Assembly (NCBI GenBank): GCA_021647585.1
Contig: JAKIUK010000001.1
Location: 124,001-188,000, forward strand
DNA: 64,000 bases
Direction of reading: 5' to 3'
Source: Methylococcaceae bacterium
GTDB taxonomy: Bacteria; Pseudomonadota; Gammaproteobacteria; Methylococcales; Methylomonadaceae
Positions 1-9,486 of this stretch are shown piece by piece. The notes under the pieces were generated by a model, which was not told where the DNA came from, searched no databases, and saw nothing but the letters and a program-made list of their open reading frames with translations. Every line of letters begins with the position of its first letter. Position 1 is the stretch's first letter. The translations under genes and the position numbers were made by a program.

Positions 1-3000
1 TGCGACTGTTATCGGGGGCGGTTACCTGAACTGGCCGGTTAAGTGCATCGTAACGCGTACTGCTGCGATACCTCTCTGTTTCCAGCGCAACATCGCTCGA
101 CCAGTCCAGCGTTGTTTTATAGTTTGTCGCTAATTGCCGCTGATTGCTGAGCAGGTTGCCTTTAAAATCGTAGTGATCGCTACTGGCTACACCGGCCTGA
201 TCAAACACCTGCACGGCCTGACCTCTGAGATTTTTGTTTTCGGGATTGGCAAGTGATTCACCGTAGACAGTCTTTTCAACCATTTGTTCGGTTGTTGAAT
301 TTTCGGATAACCAGGATTCCACAGGCCGTCTGAGTGAATCGTAGTGATTGCGAAACTGATGCCCGCGACTGTCCCAGGTGCGAATTGGGTGGCCTGCGAC
401 ATCATTCAGCATCCAGCGCTCACCGGCTTCCATGCTGGCTTGATGCAGTGCATTACCCAGCATGTCAAAGTCGTAATGCATAACCTTGCGGCCCAGTGCG
501 TCTATCACTTCATGCTGGTTATTTTCGATATCCAGCACCACACGGGTGGCATATTGTTGTGCCTTGCCTGCCTCGTCCTGTCCATTATCAGTGATGGTCA
601 AAAAAGGCCGCGCCAGTGTGTCGAGGTAAGCAACGCTCGGGGTATTGGCATGGGGTTCGGTTTTTTCCGCTGTGGCTTTGGTGACGGCATCATCACTCAG
701 AATATGTGCCTGGTACCAGGTTTGTGGTGGCACGCCATGTTGTTGCTGATACGCTCGGTCATATTGAATGAAATAGGCATCGACGTATTGCATGATATCA
801 GAGTCAATCCTGGGGTCCAGCAGCAGGGTATCGTTCGTATCCCAACTGGTTTGCTGCCAGGGATCGAACAGCACTTTTTCATAGCTGTGGTTGGGGTGAA
901 CGGTACAGACTACACGAGCCAGTGGATCATAAAACACGGTGGAGCTGACGCCCTGCTGCTCAATACCGTGATGATGATCATCACTGAAAAAAGGTTCAAA
1001 CTGCTGAACGGCTTTGCCCTTGTTGTTATAGACCGTGGTACCGGTGCCCACCCAGCGTGGTTTTGTGGGGGTCGTGCGATCAGGTTCTGCCTGCACCTTG
1101 GTCTGCGATTCACGGCCAAAGCCGTCGGAATAAACAAATGCATGCTGTATTCTGGCGGGCGTACCCTGTTCACCGGATACGTGGGTTTCCCGCGATAAGG
1201 TGTAGACAACATTGGCTTGGCCGGTTTCTGCATAACGATCAAGGGCATAGAGCAGCCGCGTACTGGCGCTTTTTAGAATATTATGCGGGTTACTGTCGTG
1301 TCTGGCATCAACATTCAATGGGTCATCGATGTGCTGATTGCGTACCGCGTCGGTTAAATCTGCCACAAACCCCGCCAGCGAATCCCCCTGTATATTGCCT
1401 TCTGCATCCTCACCCATGACTGCTGTGCCGACTACCAGACCCAGGGCATCGAAAGCCACCTGGCTGCGATTGCCGTTAGGGTCGGTCATTTCGAACGCTT
1501 GCAATACGCGGTAGTCATTTTTGGCAACGATTACATTGGTCTGCGGCGCGGGCAGCGCGTCTTTGGCTGTTTCGGTCAGTAATGCATAAACATCGGAGAG
1601 CACGGTTGTGGTATTGCCAAAAGGATCCTGGGCTTGCTCACTTTGATAAAATTTCTGCGGGTTGAAATTTTGCCGGCCTGAAGGTATCCAGCGGTAATTT
1701 TCAATACCGCCATTGCCTTCTGACTCCGCATGATTCAGGTGCGGGTGATAACCGCCTTCACTGGCCAGATCTATGCCGGCAATACGCTCTGCATAGATGT
1801 TTTCTAGCAGGGTGGTGGTGAACACGGCCTGATAGGATTCGTAGGGTAATGCCAGAGAATCAATCTCACCCAGCGCAAGTCGGTGATCGAGATTACCGAT
1901 TGGATCAATTTGATCGGGGTCGCTGTTGCTGCGGAAATAGCTGCGTGTCCATTCAATCATGCGCCGCTGTATTTCAGTATCAGCTTCCTTGCGCTGCCAT
2001 GGGTAGGGCTTGAAAGTATTTGTATCCACGCTGGACGACGCATCCAGCACGCTTGCAAAGACCAATTCTTTTAGTTGAGATTGACCGGATTGCCAGTCTA
2101 ACCCTGTCACTTCGTATTCACGGGTCTGAAAGGGGATGCCTGCATAATAGAAGGCAGAACCGGTTGCGGTGGACGCTTGATAGACATTGATGAAATCAAT
2201 ATGGCTATATACAATGTTGCTTTCACCTTGTTCAGGCAATGCATCCGGTACTGCCCGGCGCGGGTAGGCAATCGCCACGCTGTCGGTGACATTGCCATAA
2301 TCGTCGATACCTAGGGTGAGATTCTGGCTGATACGCGGGTCATCAGGATTGCGTTCGTAGTGATAATTAACATTCTCCTTGCTGGTGGTCAGAAAGACGG
2401 CATGGTTATTTCCATTCTTTGGCTGTAATGCTGTTATCCGGTAGCGATGATCCGACACCGTGTAGGGATGATCTGCTTTATCTGACCCGTCACGTGCATA
2501 CACTTCGGTGTGCAGTACGGCACCTCGCAATGCACGGGAGGCTTCATGAGGCGTGTCGCCCATGCCTTGAAGTCCATCTGATTGTTCAAATTCGTGTTCT
2601 TCCAGCTTAAATGCCTGGGTATCCCCCCGGTAATACTCCCGCTGATATTGTTCACTTAAAGCGCGGTGATCCAGATGCCGCTCTGCATCGAAATAGATAC
2701 CGGTATGAAACCAGGTACGGGTTTCCACGGGTGGGATGTGAAAACCCGATTGCCCGTTGTCAAACAGGATTTCTTCTCCATGCAGACTCGCAGTATTAAA
2801 GTCATCAAAGAATTCGGTATCAAACTGGTCAACCCGGCCAAAACCACGAAATTCACGTTCTCGTCCGTCATAATAGCCGTGATGATATTGATAGCGTGTG
2901 ACCTGTTTGGTCTTGCTGATATGATCGATGACTTCCGTTTTTTCAAGCACCTGGACCGGAAAGGGCAGATTGGTAATCCAGGGCTTGCCATTGACTTTGT

Positions 3001-5257
3001 CTTGCAGATAAAACTTTGTGGAAGCAGCATACTGTACGCGTGTCGTCGCACCCATGTTGTTGTCCATTTCAACCAGCAGGTTGGGTTTTTTACCGCCACA
3101 AAAATCAAGTATTTTGTAATTGCTGCTACCAGCGTGCTCACCAGCGTCATAACTCCAGAGGAGTGTTGTTGTCCCGGTGCCATAAAAATCTATAAACTGT
3201 ATGGCGGTGAGATCACTGACCTTGGGGGTTCCCTTAATGGTCTGTTGGCTGCTCCAGGCATTACCAGACTGGTTGAACCAGAAATGTACCGCTTCCCGGT
3301 CAACATAGACCAGATCAGTGCCACCGGAGCCATCGAGATCGGCCAGAAACATACGTCGCGGATCGAAACTAAAGCCGATACGCGGTGTGTTCGACATCGT
3401 CAGACGTTTCCCGAATCGTCCATAACCCAGATTAGGCCAGTAATCGATACGGCCATCATGTACCAGCACTATATCGCTTAAGCCATCACCTGTCATGTCT
3501 GCCAGGCGAACACGACCTGCCGGATCATCAAAAAATACATCAGGAAAGTGTTCCAGGTTCTGTTTTCGAGGAATGCGCCTGGGCTGGTCATAGCCTGACT
3601 CGCCCAAACAGCGAAACCAGAGGAAATGATTGTCGCGGGTAACCAGCACGTCACTCAGTCCATCGCCAGTCAGATCGAGCAGACGGGTGTTCGGGTCAGC
3701 AAGATCAAAACCCGGCATGGTTTTAAAGCGCTGGAAATTTTTCCAGCGACCGTCCGGCGTACTTTCATAAAAACCGGAAACCGGGGGGTCATCAACCACC
3801 AGATCCACCAGTCCATCCCCCCCCATATCTGCAAACGAAACGCTGGACTGGCTAAAAGAATGAGTCGGCTGGTCACCTGACTGAGGCTGGTTTCTGTCAA
3901 GATGACCCTGGCCCAGGTTTTGCCAGTAACGTAATCCATTGCCTGTGTCTTGCAAAATATCCGGCATCCCGTTACCGAATACATCCATGGCAGTAAAATC
4001 CGGCGCAGCCAGTGAGCGTGGTGGAATTGCCTCTCCATTGGCAGTGACAGACTGATAATGCTGTTTATGCGGTTCGAATGTAGAGTATTTGAAACTGATT
4101 GCGGGCAGGCTGCGTTCCAGGTATTGCTGTACATTGTCTGGATCTTTGCGATACCCGGTAACAGTGGCCGTGCTGAGAAACGAGAGTTGTGTATCGGCAT
4201 TTACTGTGTATTGGAAGTTGCTGGATTTTACTAACGGTGCAGCTTCCAGTTCACCCTCCCTGAAGTGATGCAGCATCAATACACGCTGGCAACGGCGCAG
4301 GGTACGAATTTCAAAACCAGCACGAAAACTTGAGAACGGGTCTTCCCTGACCGGCCAATTATCAGGAATTATGTTTTCTATATCGTGATTGAGATCATCT
4401 GGAATTTTTGGCTTCTGTGGTAAGTCACCATAGTCAAACAATACTTCAAAAAGATAATTGCGTTCACGACGCTTAAGTGGATTGGTATGATCCGTGGTTG
4501 TTCGAATAGGTCCTTTGGTGAGATTCGCATCTAGGGTAGCAGGTGTATTACCATACAAGATACGACGGATATAAGCCTGTGTATAGTGACGGTTCTGCTC
4601 ATGAATACCCGCTAACTGTAAAAAAGGGTCCTCCTGAATATATTCATACAGTATGTGGTTGCCTTTGTTGTCAAAGGTTTCCTGAAGCAACCACTCAAAT
4701 ACCTGATCAGGTTGTTGTGGATCGACAATACGAGCCGACGCAGTGCGGCCATAGATGCTGGTAACATTTTCTTTAGTGGTCGCGCGCCAATGTACATTGC
4801 CATCAGGGTCTGTCCAGCGTTCGATTCTTGCAAACTGTCCTTCAGTTCGGGGGCGAAAGAGACTAACAGAGAACGCCCCTTGTTTTGTAACGACAGGTTC
4901 CCATTTTTCGGGCGTTTCTGAAACAGCTTCCAAATACGGTACCAGGTCTTCAGCACCAGACATCACAAAGACATCCTGATCTGTGTAGGTGGGAAGGCCT
5001 TTTTCAGTTTTTCGAGTAATCCTGGGCATCGAGAGCTGCCAGCCAAGACCGAATGGACCATTACCGCTTCCGCTGCTGTATTGTAATGTTAGTTGAGGAC
5101 CAAAACCGTCGCGCCCAGGTGTGGTGGCGATGGGGATAGAAAAATTGCCAGTGCCACTGAACAAATTAGGCTGAAAAGTTTCACCAATGCCTTTGATTGC
5201 TCCACCACCTTTAGGTAATGAGATGGGGGTTGTTGAGTTCCCAGCATTGTCAGCCAT
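1..5257 (-). CDS. TcB/SpvB-Rhs type toxin-complex protein (3' part outside window)
   Basis: The reading frame is open from ATG 5257 to the window edge (about 1752 residues), so the C-terminus is missing. In order: an SpvB-like N-terminal domain (about 10-330, motifs KGGGAIKGIGETF and GNFSIPIATTPGRDGFGP); FG-GAP/VCBS-like calcium-type repeats (about 420-660, for example DMGGDGLVDLVVDD, DLTGDGLSDVLV and DMTGDGLSDIVLV); TcdB middle-domain-like sequence (about 660-1050); and YD/Rhs-type repeats near the edge (HYDSLRRPVESW, RYDALNRPVQV). No signal peptide is visible. In Tc toxins the B subunit forms a shell with Rhs repeats that encloses a variable toxic C-terminus, delivered through a TcA pore. 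Whether a toxic C-terminus follows cannot be seen. No upstream in-frame ATG or GTG exists before a stop at about 5299. Family assignment is firm; a role against eukaryotes or bacteria is inference. Confidence 0.88.
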   Translation of the reverse strand, partial: MADNAGNSTTPISLPKGGGAIKGIGETFQPNLFSGTGNFSIPIATTPGRDGFGPQLTLQYSSGSGNGPFGLGWQLSMPRITRKTEKGLPTYTDQDVFVMSGAEDLVPYLEAVSETPEKWEPVVTKQGAFSVSLFRPRTEGQFARIERWTDPDGNVHWRATTKENVTSIYGRTASARIVDPQQPDQVFEWLLQETFDNKGNHILYEYIQEDPFLQLAGIHEQNRHYTQAYIRRILYGNTPATLDANLTKGPIRTTTDHTNPLKRRERNYLFEVLFDYGDLPQKPKIPDDLNHDIENIIPDNWPVREDPFSSFRAGFEIRTLRRCQRVLMLHHFREGELEAAPLVKSSNFQYTVNADTQLSFLSTATVTGYRKDPDNVQQYLERSLPAISFKYSTFEPHKQHYQSVTANGEAIPPRSLAAPDFTAMDVFGNGMPDILQDTGNGLRYWQNLGQGHLDRNQPQSGDQPTHSFSQSSVSFADMGGDGLVDLVVDDPPVSGFYESTPDGRWKNFQRFKTMPGFDLADPNTRLLDLTGDGLSDVLVTRDNHFLWFRCLGESGYDQPRRIPRKQNLEHFPDVFFDDPAGRVRLADMTGDGLSDIVLVHDGRIDYWPNLGYGRFGKRLTMSNTPRIGFSFDPRRMFLADLDGSGGTDLVYVDREAVHFWFNQSGNAWSSQQTIKGTPKVSDLTAIQFIDFYGTGTTTLLWSYDAGEHAGSSNYKILDFCGGKKPNLLVEMDNNMGATTRVQYAASTKFYLQDKVNGKPWITNLPFPVQVLEKTEVIDHISKTKQVTRYQYHHGYYDGREREFRGFGRVDQFDTEFFDDFNTASLHGEEILFDNGQSGFHIPPVETRTWFHTGIYFDAERHLDHRALSEQYQREYYRGDTQAFKLEEHEFEQSDGLQGMGDTPHEASRALRGAVLHTEVYARDGSDKADHPYTVSDHRYRITALQPKNGNNHAVFLTTSKENVNYHYERNPDDPRISQNLTLGIDDYGNVTDSVAIAYPRRAVPDALPEQGESNIVYSHIDFINVYQASTATGSAFYYAGIPFQTREYEVTGLDWQSGQSQLKELVFASVLDASSSVDTNTFKPYPWQRKEADTEIQRRMIEWTRSYFRSNSDPDQIDPIGNLDHRLALGEIDSLALPYESYQAVFTTTLLENIYAERIAGIDLASEGGYHPHLNHAESEGNGGIENYRWIPSGRQNFNPQKFYQSEQAQDPFGNTTTVLSDVYALLTETAKDALPAPQTNVIVAKNDYRVLQAFEMTDPNGNRSQVAFDALGLVVGTAVMGEDAEGNIQGDSLAGFVADLTDAVRNQHIDDPLNVDARHDSNPHNILKSASTRLLYALDRYAETGQANVVYTLSRETHVSGEQGTPARIQHAFVYSDGFGRESQTKVQAEPDRTTPTKPRWVGTGTTVYNNKGKAVQQFEPFFSDDHHHGIEQQGVSSTVFYDPLARVVCTVHPNHSYEKVLFDPWQQTSWDTNDTLLLDPRIDSDIMQYVDAYFIQYDRAYQQQHGVPPQTWYQAHILSDDAVTKATAEKTEPHANTPSVAYLDTLARPFLTITDNGQDEAGKAQQYATRVVLDIENNQHEVIDALGRKVMHYDFDMLGNALHQASMEAGERWMLNDVAGHPIRTWDSRGHQFRNHYDSLRRPVESWLSENSTTEQMVEKTVYGESLANPENKNLRGQAVQVFDQAGVASSDHYDFKGNLLSNQRQLATNYKTTLDWSSDVALETERYRSSTRYDALNRPVQVTAPDNSR

Positions 5258-5625
5258 ATTGATCTCTTGGATGGATATGCGTACACGAGTGTAAAGCTAC
5301 GTTAATTTAAGACTCTTATCATTTGTAAACAATGAAAAAATCTAGAACCATTAATGGGAATGGTATCACTGGTTATTTTAATTCGGCAAGCGCTTATGGG
5401 CGTTTTGGTAATATTACCATTTATGTTATTTGGTCTATTTTTTGCTTTTAACTTGATATGAATCTCATTCTAACTATTTTAGATGAGGTCACTAAACTGT
5501 CCTGATTATATTATTTTACGACCAAAATATAATGGTAAATAAAAAAACGGGTAGGTTTCTTGGATTTTTAGATCAGCGACAACAGTAGCAGGATGGAGTT
5601 TTGATCCTGTTCGTTAGGTTTAACC
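5258..5625. other. Non-coding stretch upstream of the toxin gene
   Basis: A+T-rich DNA between the toxin start and the first miniature element. I see no convincing ORF, RNA gene or strong promoter. The promoter of the toxin gene should lie here. The last five bases (TTTAA, 5621-5625) are the left target duplication of the neighbouring repeat. Confidence 0.5.
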
Positions 5626-5786
5626 TAGAAAAATCAGTTGGATCACAGTTTCTAGCACAAGCTCTTGATTCCACAGCACTTCAAAAAAATACCCACCTAA
5701 CCTAACGGGTGAGGCTCAGATTTTTTCAAAGCACTGTGAAACCAATAGCTTGCACTATAAATCCGCGCCCAACTGATTATTCTAGG
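5626..5786. repeat. MITE-1 copy with TTTAA target duplication
   Basis: This 161-bp non-coding element has terminal inverted repeats CCTAGAAAAATCAGTTGG (left) and the complement of CCAACTGATTATTCTAGG (right). It is flanked by perfect 5-bp direct repeats TTTAA (5621-5625 and 5787-5791), as expected for a transposed miniature inverted-repeat element. It is closely similar along its length to 5891-6053. It encodes no transposase. Confidence 0.85.
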
Positions 5787-5791
5787 TTTAA

Positions 5792-6250
5792 CCTAGAAAA
5801 TTCGGTGGGACATAACGTGTGTGGAAAATTGGGGCGAGGCAGAAAAATGCGCCTGCATTTTTCTGCATTCAATGCATCACTGTATTTCAACCTAGAAAAA
5901 TCAGTTGGATCACGGATTCTAGCACAACCCATTGATTCCACAGAACTTCAAAAAAATACCCACCTAACCGAATGGGTGAGGCTAAGATTTTTTCAAAGCT
6001 CTGTGAAACCAATGGATTGCACTATAATCTCGCGCCCAACTGATCTTTCTAGGTTCAAAGATAAATAATCACTCGCAGATAATGGATATAGTCTTTATCA
6101 AACGTGATTCTGCAGGATTTATAGTCCGGATTTATTCACACAATTATTGTGAGAGATACTCTCACCAAACGGGGTGCACGCCATCATCTTGACCACTCAT
6201 ATTTTTCCATCGATTGGGTAAATTTTCAGTGCGCAACTGATTTATCTAGG
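5792..6250. repeat. MITE-2 copy, interrupted by a MITE-1 insertion
   Basis: This larger element shares the CCTAGAAAA...TCTAGG termini. Removing the inserted MITE-1 (5891-6053) and one TTCAA copy leaves about 291 bp. The left part contains a perfect 12-bp hairpin (GCAGAAAAATGC at 5839-5850 with GCATTTTTCTGC at 5855-5866). The right part contains ATAATCACTCGCAGATAATG. Both parts recur, in opposite orientation, around the IS at 24104-25507, and a truncated copy lies at 17491-17572. Confidence 0.75.
5891..6053. repeat. MITE-1 copy with TTCAA target duplication, nested in MITE-2
   Basis: This 163-bp element has near-perfect terminal inverted repeats CCTAGAAA(A/G)ATCAGTTGG. It is flanked by TTCAA on both sides (5886-5890 and 6054-6058). 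The uninterrupted target, GTATTTCAAAGACAAATAAT, is present at 17541-17560, so the empty site can be read in the same window. An apparent 119-residue ORF across 5709-6068 is only repeat DNA read through. Confidence 0.88.
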
Positions 6251-6370
6251 TTGATAGCTTAGTATCAGAAAAGCGAACCGAAATCAATTTGAATCACGCT
6301 TTCTTTTTGTGATAGATTGTGTCGGACAATATTTATACTTAATAACAACAATAATTTAGGAAAAACAATC

Positions 6371-7207
6371 ATGTGTTGGAGTGGTGAGGCATCTGCAGTA
6401 ATGGCTTTAATTGGGCTGACAGGGGCCAGTTTAGAAGCAAGAAAAAGTTTTACATACCCTTCTGAATTGGGAGGCGGGACGGAATGGAAAATAGAAGGGC
6501 TTTCTGGAAAACACAATTTACGTGCTTTAACCTTAGCCTATTTTTCTTTAATGGAAATTTTACAGGCATTTAACTATACGACACTCGGCTTTGATGATCC
6601 GGATAATGCTTTATACGCATTGTTAGGATATGTTCATATCAGTTTTCAGCCTCTTTTTATTTCATGGTTTTGCCTGTCGTTTATACCCAAGCGACGTCGG
6701 ATGTATTGGATAGCATCGGCTACTATTTTATCTGCCGCAGTGTCATTCTTATTTTTAACGGGATTAATTATTAATCCTTCTTTGCCTGGTTGTTTTGCGA
6801 TTCCCTGTGAGCCACTAACAGATATTAAAGAACTCATGCGGAGTAGTAAAATGGCAAGTTGTTCATCGACAGAGTTTGTTTCTAGTATGGGTGAATGGCA
6901 TATTGCATGGCAGTGGGCATCAAATGATTGTCATTTCATTCGAAATAGTTATTTCGTAATAGCATTTTTTCTACCTATTGTTTTTGGGGCTTATAGAGTG
7001 ATGCTATATTCACTAATATTCGGTCCACTTCTATCTATAATGCTAACAAATAATCCACATGAATTGGCTGCTATTTGGTGTTTATTATCAATCGGTTTTT
7101 TAAGTGGCGTGAAAATTCCGTGGCTAGAAAAATTTCTAACAAGTAAACATGAAAGTTGGAAAGAATGTTTTGTTTCATTAAAAAAAATAAGGTGGATTCA
7201 ACTCTGA
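6371..7207 (+). CDS. Polytopic membrane protein, DUF5765-like
   Basis: A 278-residue protein starting MCWSGEAS, with about six hydrophobic segments (for example around 85-105, 115-140, 195-225 and 225-245). The N-terminal Met-Cys-Trp-Ser and Glu-Ala-Ser pattern resembles membrane proteins grouped as DUF5765, whose function is unknown; this assignment is from memory of the motif. ATG 6371 is preferred over the in-frame ATG at 6317 because it places the family-like N-terminus first and has TAGGA about 10 bases upstream, while the longer version adds an Asn-rich tail of no family resemblance. It is a lone gene between repeat-rich segments, with no operon partner. Confidence 0.6.
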   Translation: MCWSGEASAVMALIGLTGASLEARKSFTYPSELGGGTEWKIEGLSGKHNLRALTLAYFSLMEILQAFNYTTLGFDDPDNALYALLGYVHISFQPLFISWFCLSFIPKRRRMYWIASATILSAAVSFLFLTGLIINPSLPGCFAIPCEPLTDIKELMRSSKMASCSSTEFVSSMGEWHIAWQWASNDCHFIRNSYFVIAFFLPIVFGAYRVMLYSLIFGPLLSIMLTNNPHELAAIWCLLSIGFLSGVKIPWLEKFLTSKHESWKECFVSLKKIRWIQL

Positions 7208-7365
7208 TTTATTATTTCTATGAACGGGTAGCATATAAAGGTGGGCTAGGACTTCGTCATTGTTGTATTGACTAAGTGCTAGTGCTCCAACAACTTTGGT
7301 TTGATGAATTTTAAATATGTAAAATTAATTTTATGGCTATAAACAAAGTACAGGTCAAACTTTAG

Positions 7366-7514
7366 ATGAATTGTCATTTGGACCAGCGGAAGAAATCTTG
7401 TTGCTCAAGTTGTGCTTAGACTCAAGATTCCTCCCGCTGGTCGGAATGACACCGTTTGCGAAGTTTACCTACAAACGTCAAAATCGAGAGTAACCTGAGA
7501 TAGGTTAATAGTCA
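7366..7514. repeat. Dispersed repeat (family 3), copy 1
   Basis: About 150 bp that recurs in inverse orientation at 29901-30048 with high similarity. It includes an internal inverted repeat around GACCAGCGG...CCGCTGGTC, followed by a conserved arm containing AAAATCGAGAGTAACC. A short related piece (TCATTTGACCAGCGGGAGA) occurs near 38440. It is non-coding and fills most of the gap between 7208 and 7536. Confidence 0.75.
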
Positions 7515-7536
7515 TTGTCAATTTTTCTATTGAATT

Positions 7537-8187
7537 TTATAAGATATTAAAAATCAGTTTTTTATTTCCCTCTTTCCAGGCCGGATATTTATCCATAATG
7601 GAAACAAACAAAGATGATTCGAGATGCTTTTTTAACCATTGGTTTATATTTTTGTACTCTGAATTTTGAAACCAGTCGCTATTAACATTAGCAAACTGAC
7701 GGATAAAAGGAAAGATTGCCATATCAGCCAAACAACATTTTTCACTACAAAGAAAAACGTGTTGAGACAGTCTTTTTTCTAAATCGATTAAAAAAACTTC
7801 ACCTTTTCGTCGATAATATTGCTCATCATGCTCTGGATAACGATCAGCATATTTGTATTGATCAAGATAATATTTAAATTCGCCATCATTGCATTGGATT
7901 AGCTGATTGATGTCTTCTGCTATATCTGAGTTTAACCAATTCTCTGTATCTTTGTGAGATAAAGCCCAACGCATAATATCCAGGCTTTCATCTATTACTG
8001 TTCCATCATCTAATAACAAAACTGGTACAGTAGCTTTTGCTGAAATATCTAATAATTGTTGGGGTTTGTAGCGTAATACAACTTCCCTTAATTCGACTGC
8101 AATGCCTGCGTTTGCAATTGCCAGTCTTGCCCTCATGGCATAAGGACATCGACGGAAACTGTATAATATTGGTAGGGTTGAACTCAT
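7537..8187 (-). CDS. Glutathione S-transferase family protein
   Basis: A 216-residue protein with an N-terminal thioredoxin-fold GST domain (about 1-80) bearing the RRCPYAMRARLAI signature. The cis-proline segment follows (KATVPVLLLDDGTVIDES, about 51-68), then an all-helical C-terminal domain. The Cys-Pro pair at the start of helix 1 is typical of omega/beta-like and glutaredoxin-2-like bacterial GSTs, which catalyse thiol transfer or glutathione conjugation in the cytoplasm. It is monocistronic and repeats lie on both sides. The substrate cannot be inferred. Confidence 0.85.
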   Translation of the reverse strand: MSSTLPILYSFRRCPYAMRARLAIANAGIAVELREVVLRYKPQQLLDISAKATVPVLLLDDGTVIDESLDIMRWALSHKDTENWLNSDIAEDINQLIQCNDGEFKYYLDQYKYADRYPEHDEQYYRRKGEVFLIDLEKRLSQHVFLCSEKCCLADMAIFPFIRQFANVNSDWFQNSEYKNINQWLKKHLESSLFVSIMDKYPAWKEGNKKLIFNIL

Positions 8188-8210
8188 TGGTGAAAATAGC
8201 AGTTAAATTA

Positions 8211-8266
8211 CTGTTAAAACAATGGTTTACACTATAGTTGTGGGCCTAACCGATCTTTCTAGGGTT
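8211..8266. repeat. MITE-1 right-half remnant abutting mshG
   Basis: The sequence CAATGG...CACTATA...AACCGATCTTTCTAGG matches the right half of the MITE-1 copies (compare 6005-6053), with no left half. The terminus overlaps the mshG stop codon: the TAA is formed within TAACCCTAG on the minus strand. It marks the 3' end of the msh locus. Confidence 0.7.
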
Positions 8267-9485
8267 AATGCATAGCGCTGGATAAATTCCACATAGGTAA
8301 AAAGATGCCTAATGCCAGGACTAACACCATAATACCAATCACAACCAGTAAAAAAGGTTCTATTACGCTGGCAAGGTTTTTTAATTCAGTATCAACTTCT
8401 GATTCATAAAAATCAGCAACTTCCAGTAGCATTTCACTGATATTGCCAGTTTCTTCTCCCACGGCTATCATTTGTACTACTAAAGGTGGAAACAGGCCTA
8501 TGCTCATAGCCATGCGACTGATACTGTCTCCTTTTTCAATTCCTATACGCATTTTATCAAGTTTTGAGCCTATATAGATGTTACCAATAGCATTGGAAAC
8601 AATGGTAATACCTTGAATTAAAGGTACACCTGAACTGAGAATCATGGCAAAAGACCGGGAAAACCGTTCCATGGTGGCGCGATGAATAATGCTGCCAATG
8701 GCAGGTATTTTTAAAATTAATTGGTCTTTTTTTAAATGGCCTCCGGGTGTTTCGATGTATTTGACCACGGCAAAAAAACTTAATATCAATCCGCCTATAA
8801 TATAGGGCCAGAATTCGACGGTAAAATCAGAAATCCCCATCAGTAATCGAGTTTGCCAAGGTAGGTCTACTCCAATTTTATCAAATACACCTTTAAAAGC
8901 CGGTATAACGTATACATTGACAATTGCCATGGCAATACTGATTGCTATGATCACCATGGTGGGATAGCGTAATGCCGATTTAATTCGGCTTTGGGTTTCT
9001 TTTTCCCGTCCCAGATATTGTGATATTTGTAAAAATCCCTGATCCAGTCCGCCAGTCTCTTCACCCACATTAATGATACTGACATAAAGGTTGGAGAATA
9101 TTTTCGGATGTTGTCCCATAGACTGGCCTAGGGGTAATCCTCCTTCAACTGAGTGAGAAATTTCTTTAAGCGCATTAGTCAGGGCAATATTTCGAGTCGA
9201 CTCAACCAGGCTGTGTAATGCTCTGATAATGGGGACGCCTGCTTTGGTTAAGCTGTACATTTGTCGACTAAATAGCATTAAGTCGTCAAGTTTTAAGCTT
9301 CTGACGGCCTGCCATTGATTAAACTGTTCGGATATATCAATCTTTACGGTATGTTCTTTTATTGATATGGGGATCATTTCCTGGCTGGTGAGTCGTTGGG
9401 CTGCTTTAGCCTGGCTGTCAGCTTCAATAGTTCCCTCAGTCAGGTTTCCTGAGTTATTACGTGCTTTATAGTGATAATGAGGCAA
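8265..9485 (-). CDS. mshG: MSHA biogenesis inner-membrane platform protein MshG (GspF/PilC family)
   Basis: A 406-residue GspF-family platform protein with two tandem T2SSF domains (about 65-190 and 270-395) and three membrane segments near 170-190, 215-240 and 375-400. It ends with the family-typical VLALGIFLPMW. It anchors the assembly ATPase and couples it to pilin insertion. TTG 9485 is chosen because CAGGAG lies seven bases upstream inside the mshE end and the protein then begins (M)PHYHYKARN, as relatives do; the ATG at 9548 would overlap mshE by about 60 bases. The mshE stop overlaps the translation-initiation region. No mshF, mshB or mshA follows, which is unusual. Confidence 0.9.
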   Translation of the reverse strand: MPHYHYKARNNSGNLTEGTIEADSQAKAAQRLTSQEMIPISIKEHTVKIDISEQFNQWQAVRSLKLDDLMLFSRQMYSLTKAGVPIIRALHSLVESTRNIALTNALKEISHSVEGGLPLGQSMGQHPKIFSNLYVSIINVGEETGGLDQGFLQISQYLGREKETQSRIKSALRYPTMVIIAISIAMAIVNVYVIPAFKGVFDKIGVDLPWQTRLLMGISDFTVEFWPYIIGGLILSFFAVVKYIETPGGHLKKDQLILKIPAIGSIIHRATMERFSRSFAMILSSGVPLIQGITIVSNAIGNIYIGSKLDKMRIGIEKGDSISRMAMSIGLFPPLVVQMIAVGEETGNISEMLLEVADFYESEVDTELKNLASVIEPFLLVVIGIMVLVLALGIFLPMWNLSSAMH

Positions 9486-9486
9486 C

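Noticed and set aside
344..1198. 284-residue ORF on the plus strand
   Set aside because: It is antisense to the toxin gene, whose own frame is open for over 5 kb with recognisable domains. The same applies to 2666-3481, 2656-3183, 3670-4200 and the other ORFs inside 1-5257.
5626..6053. Possible CRISPR array
   Set aside because: Only two long copies with inverted termini and target duplications, no short regular repeats or spacers, and no cas genes.
5709..6068. 119-residue ORF on the plus strand
   Set aside because: It reads straight through MITE-1 and MITE-2 repeat copies; the peptide repeats only because the DNA does.
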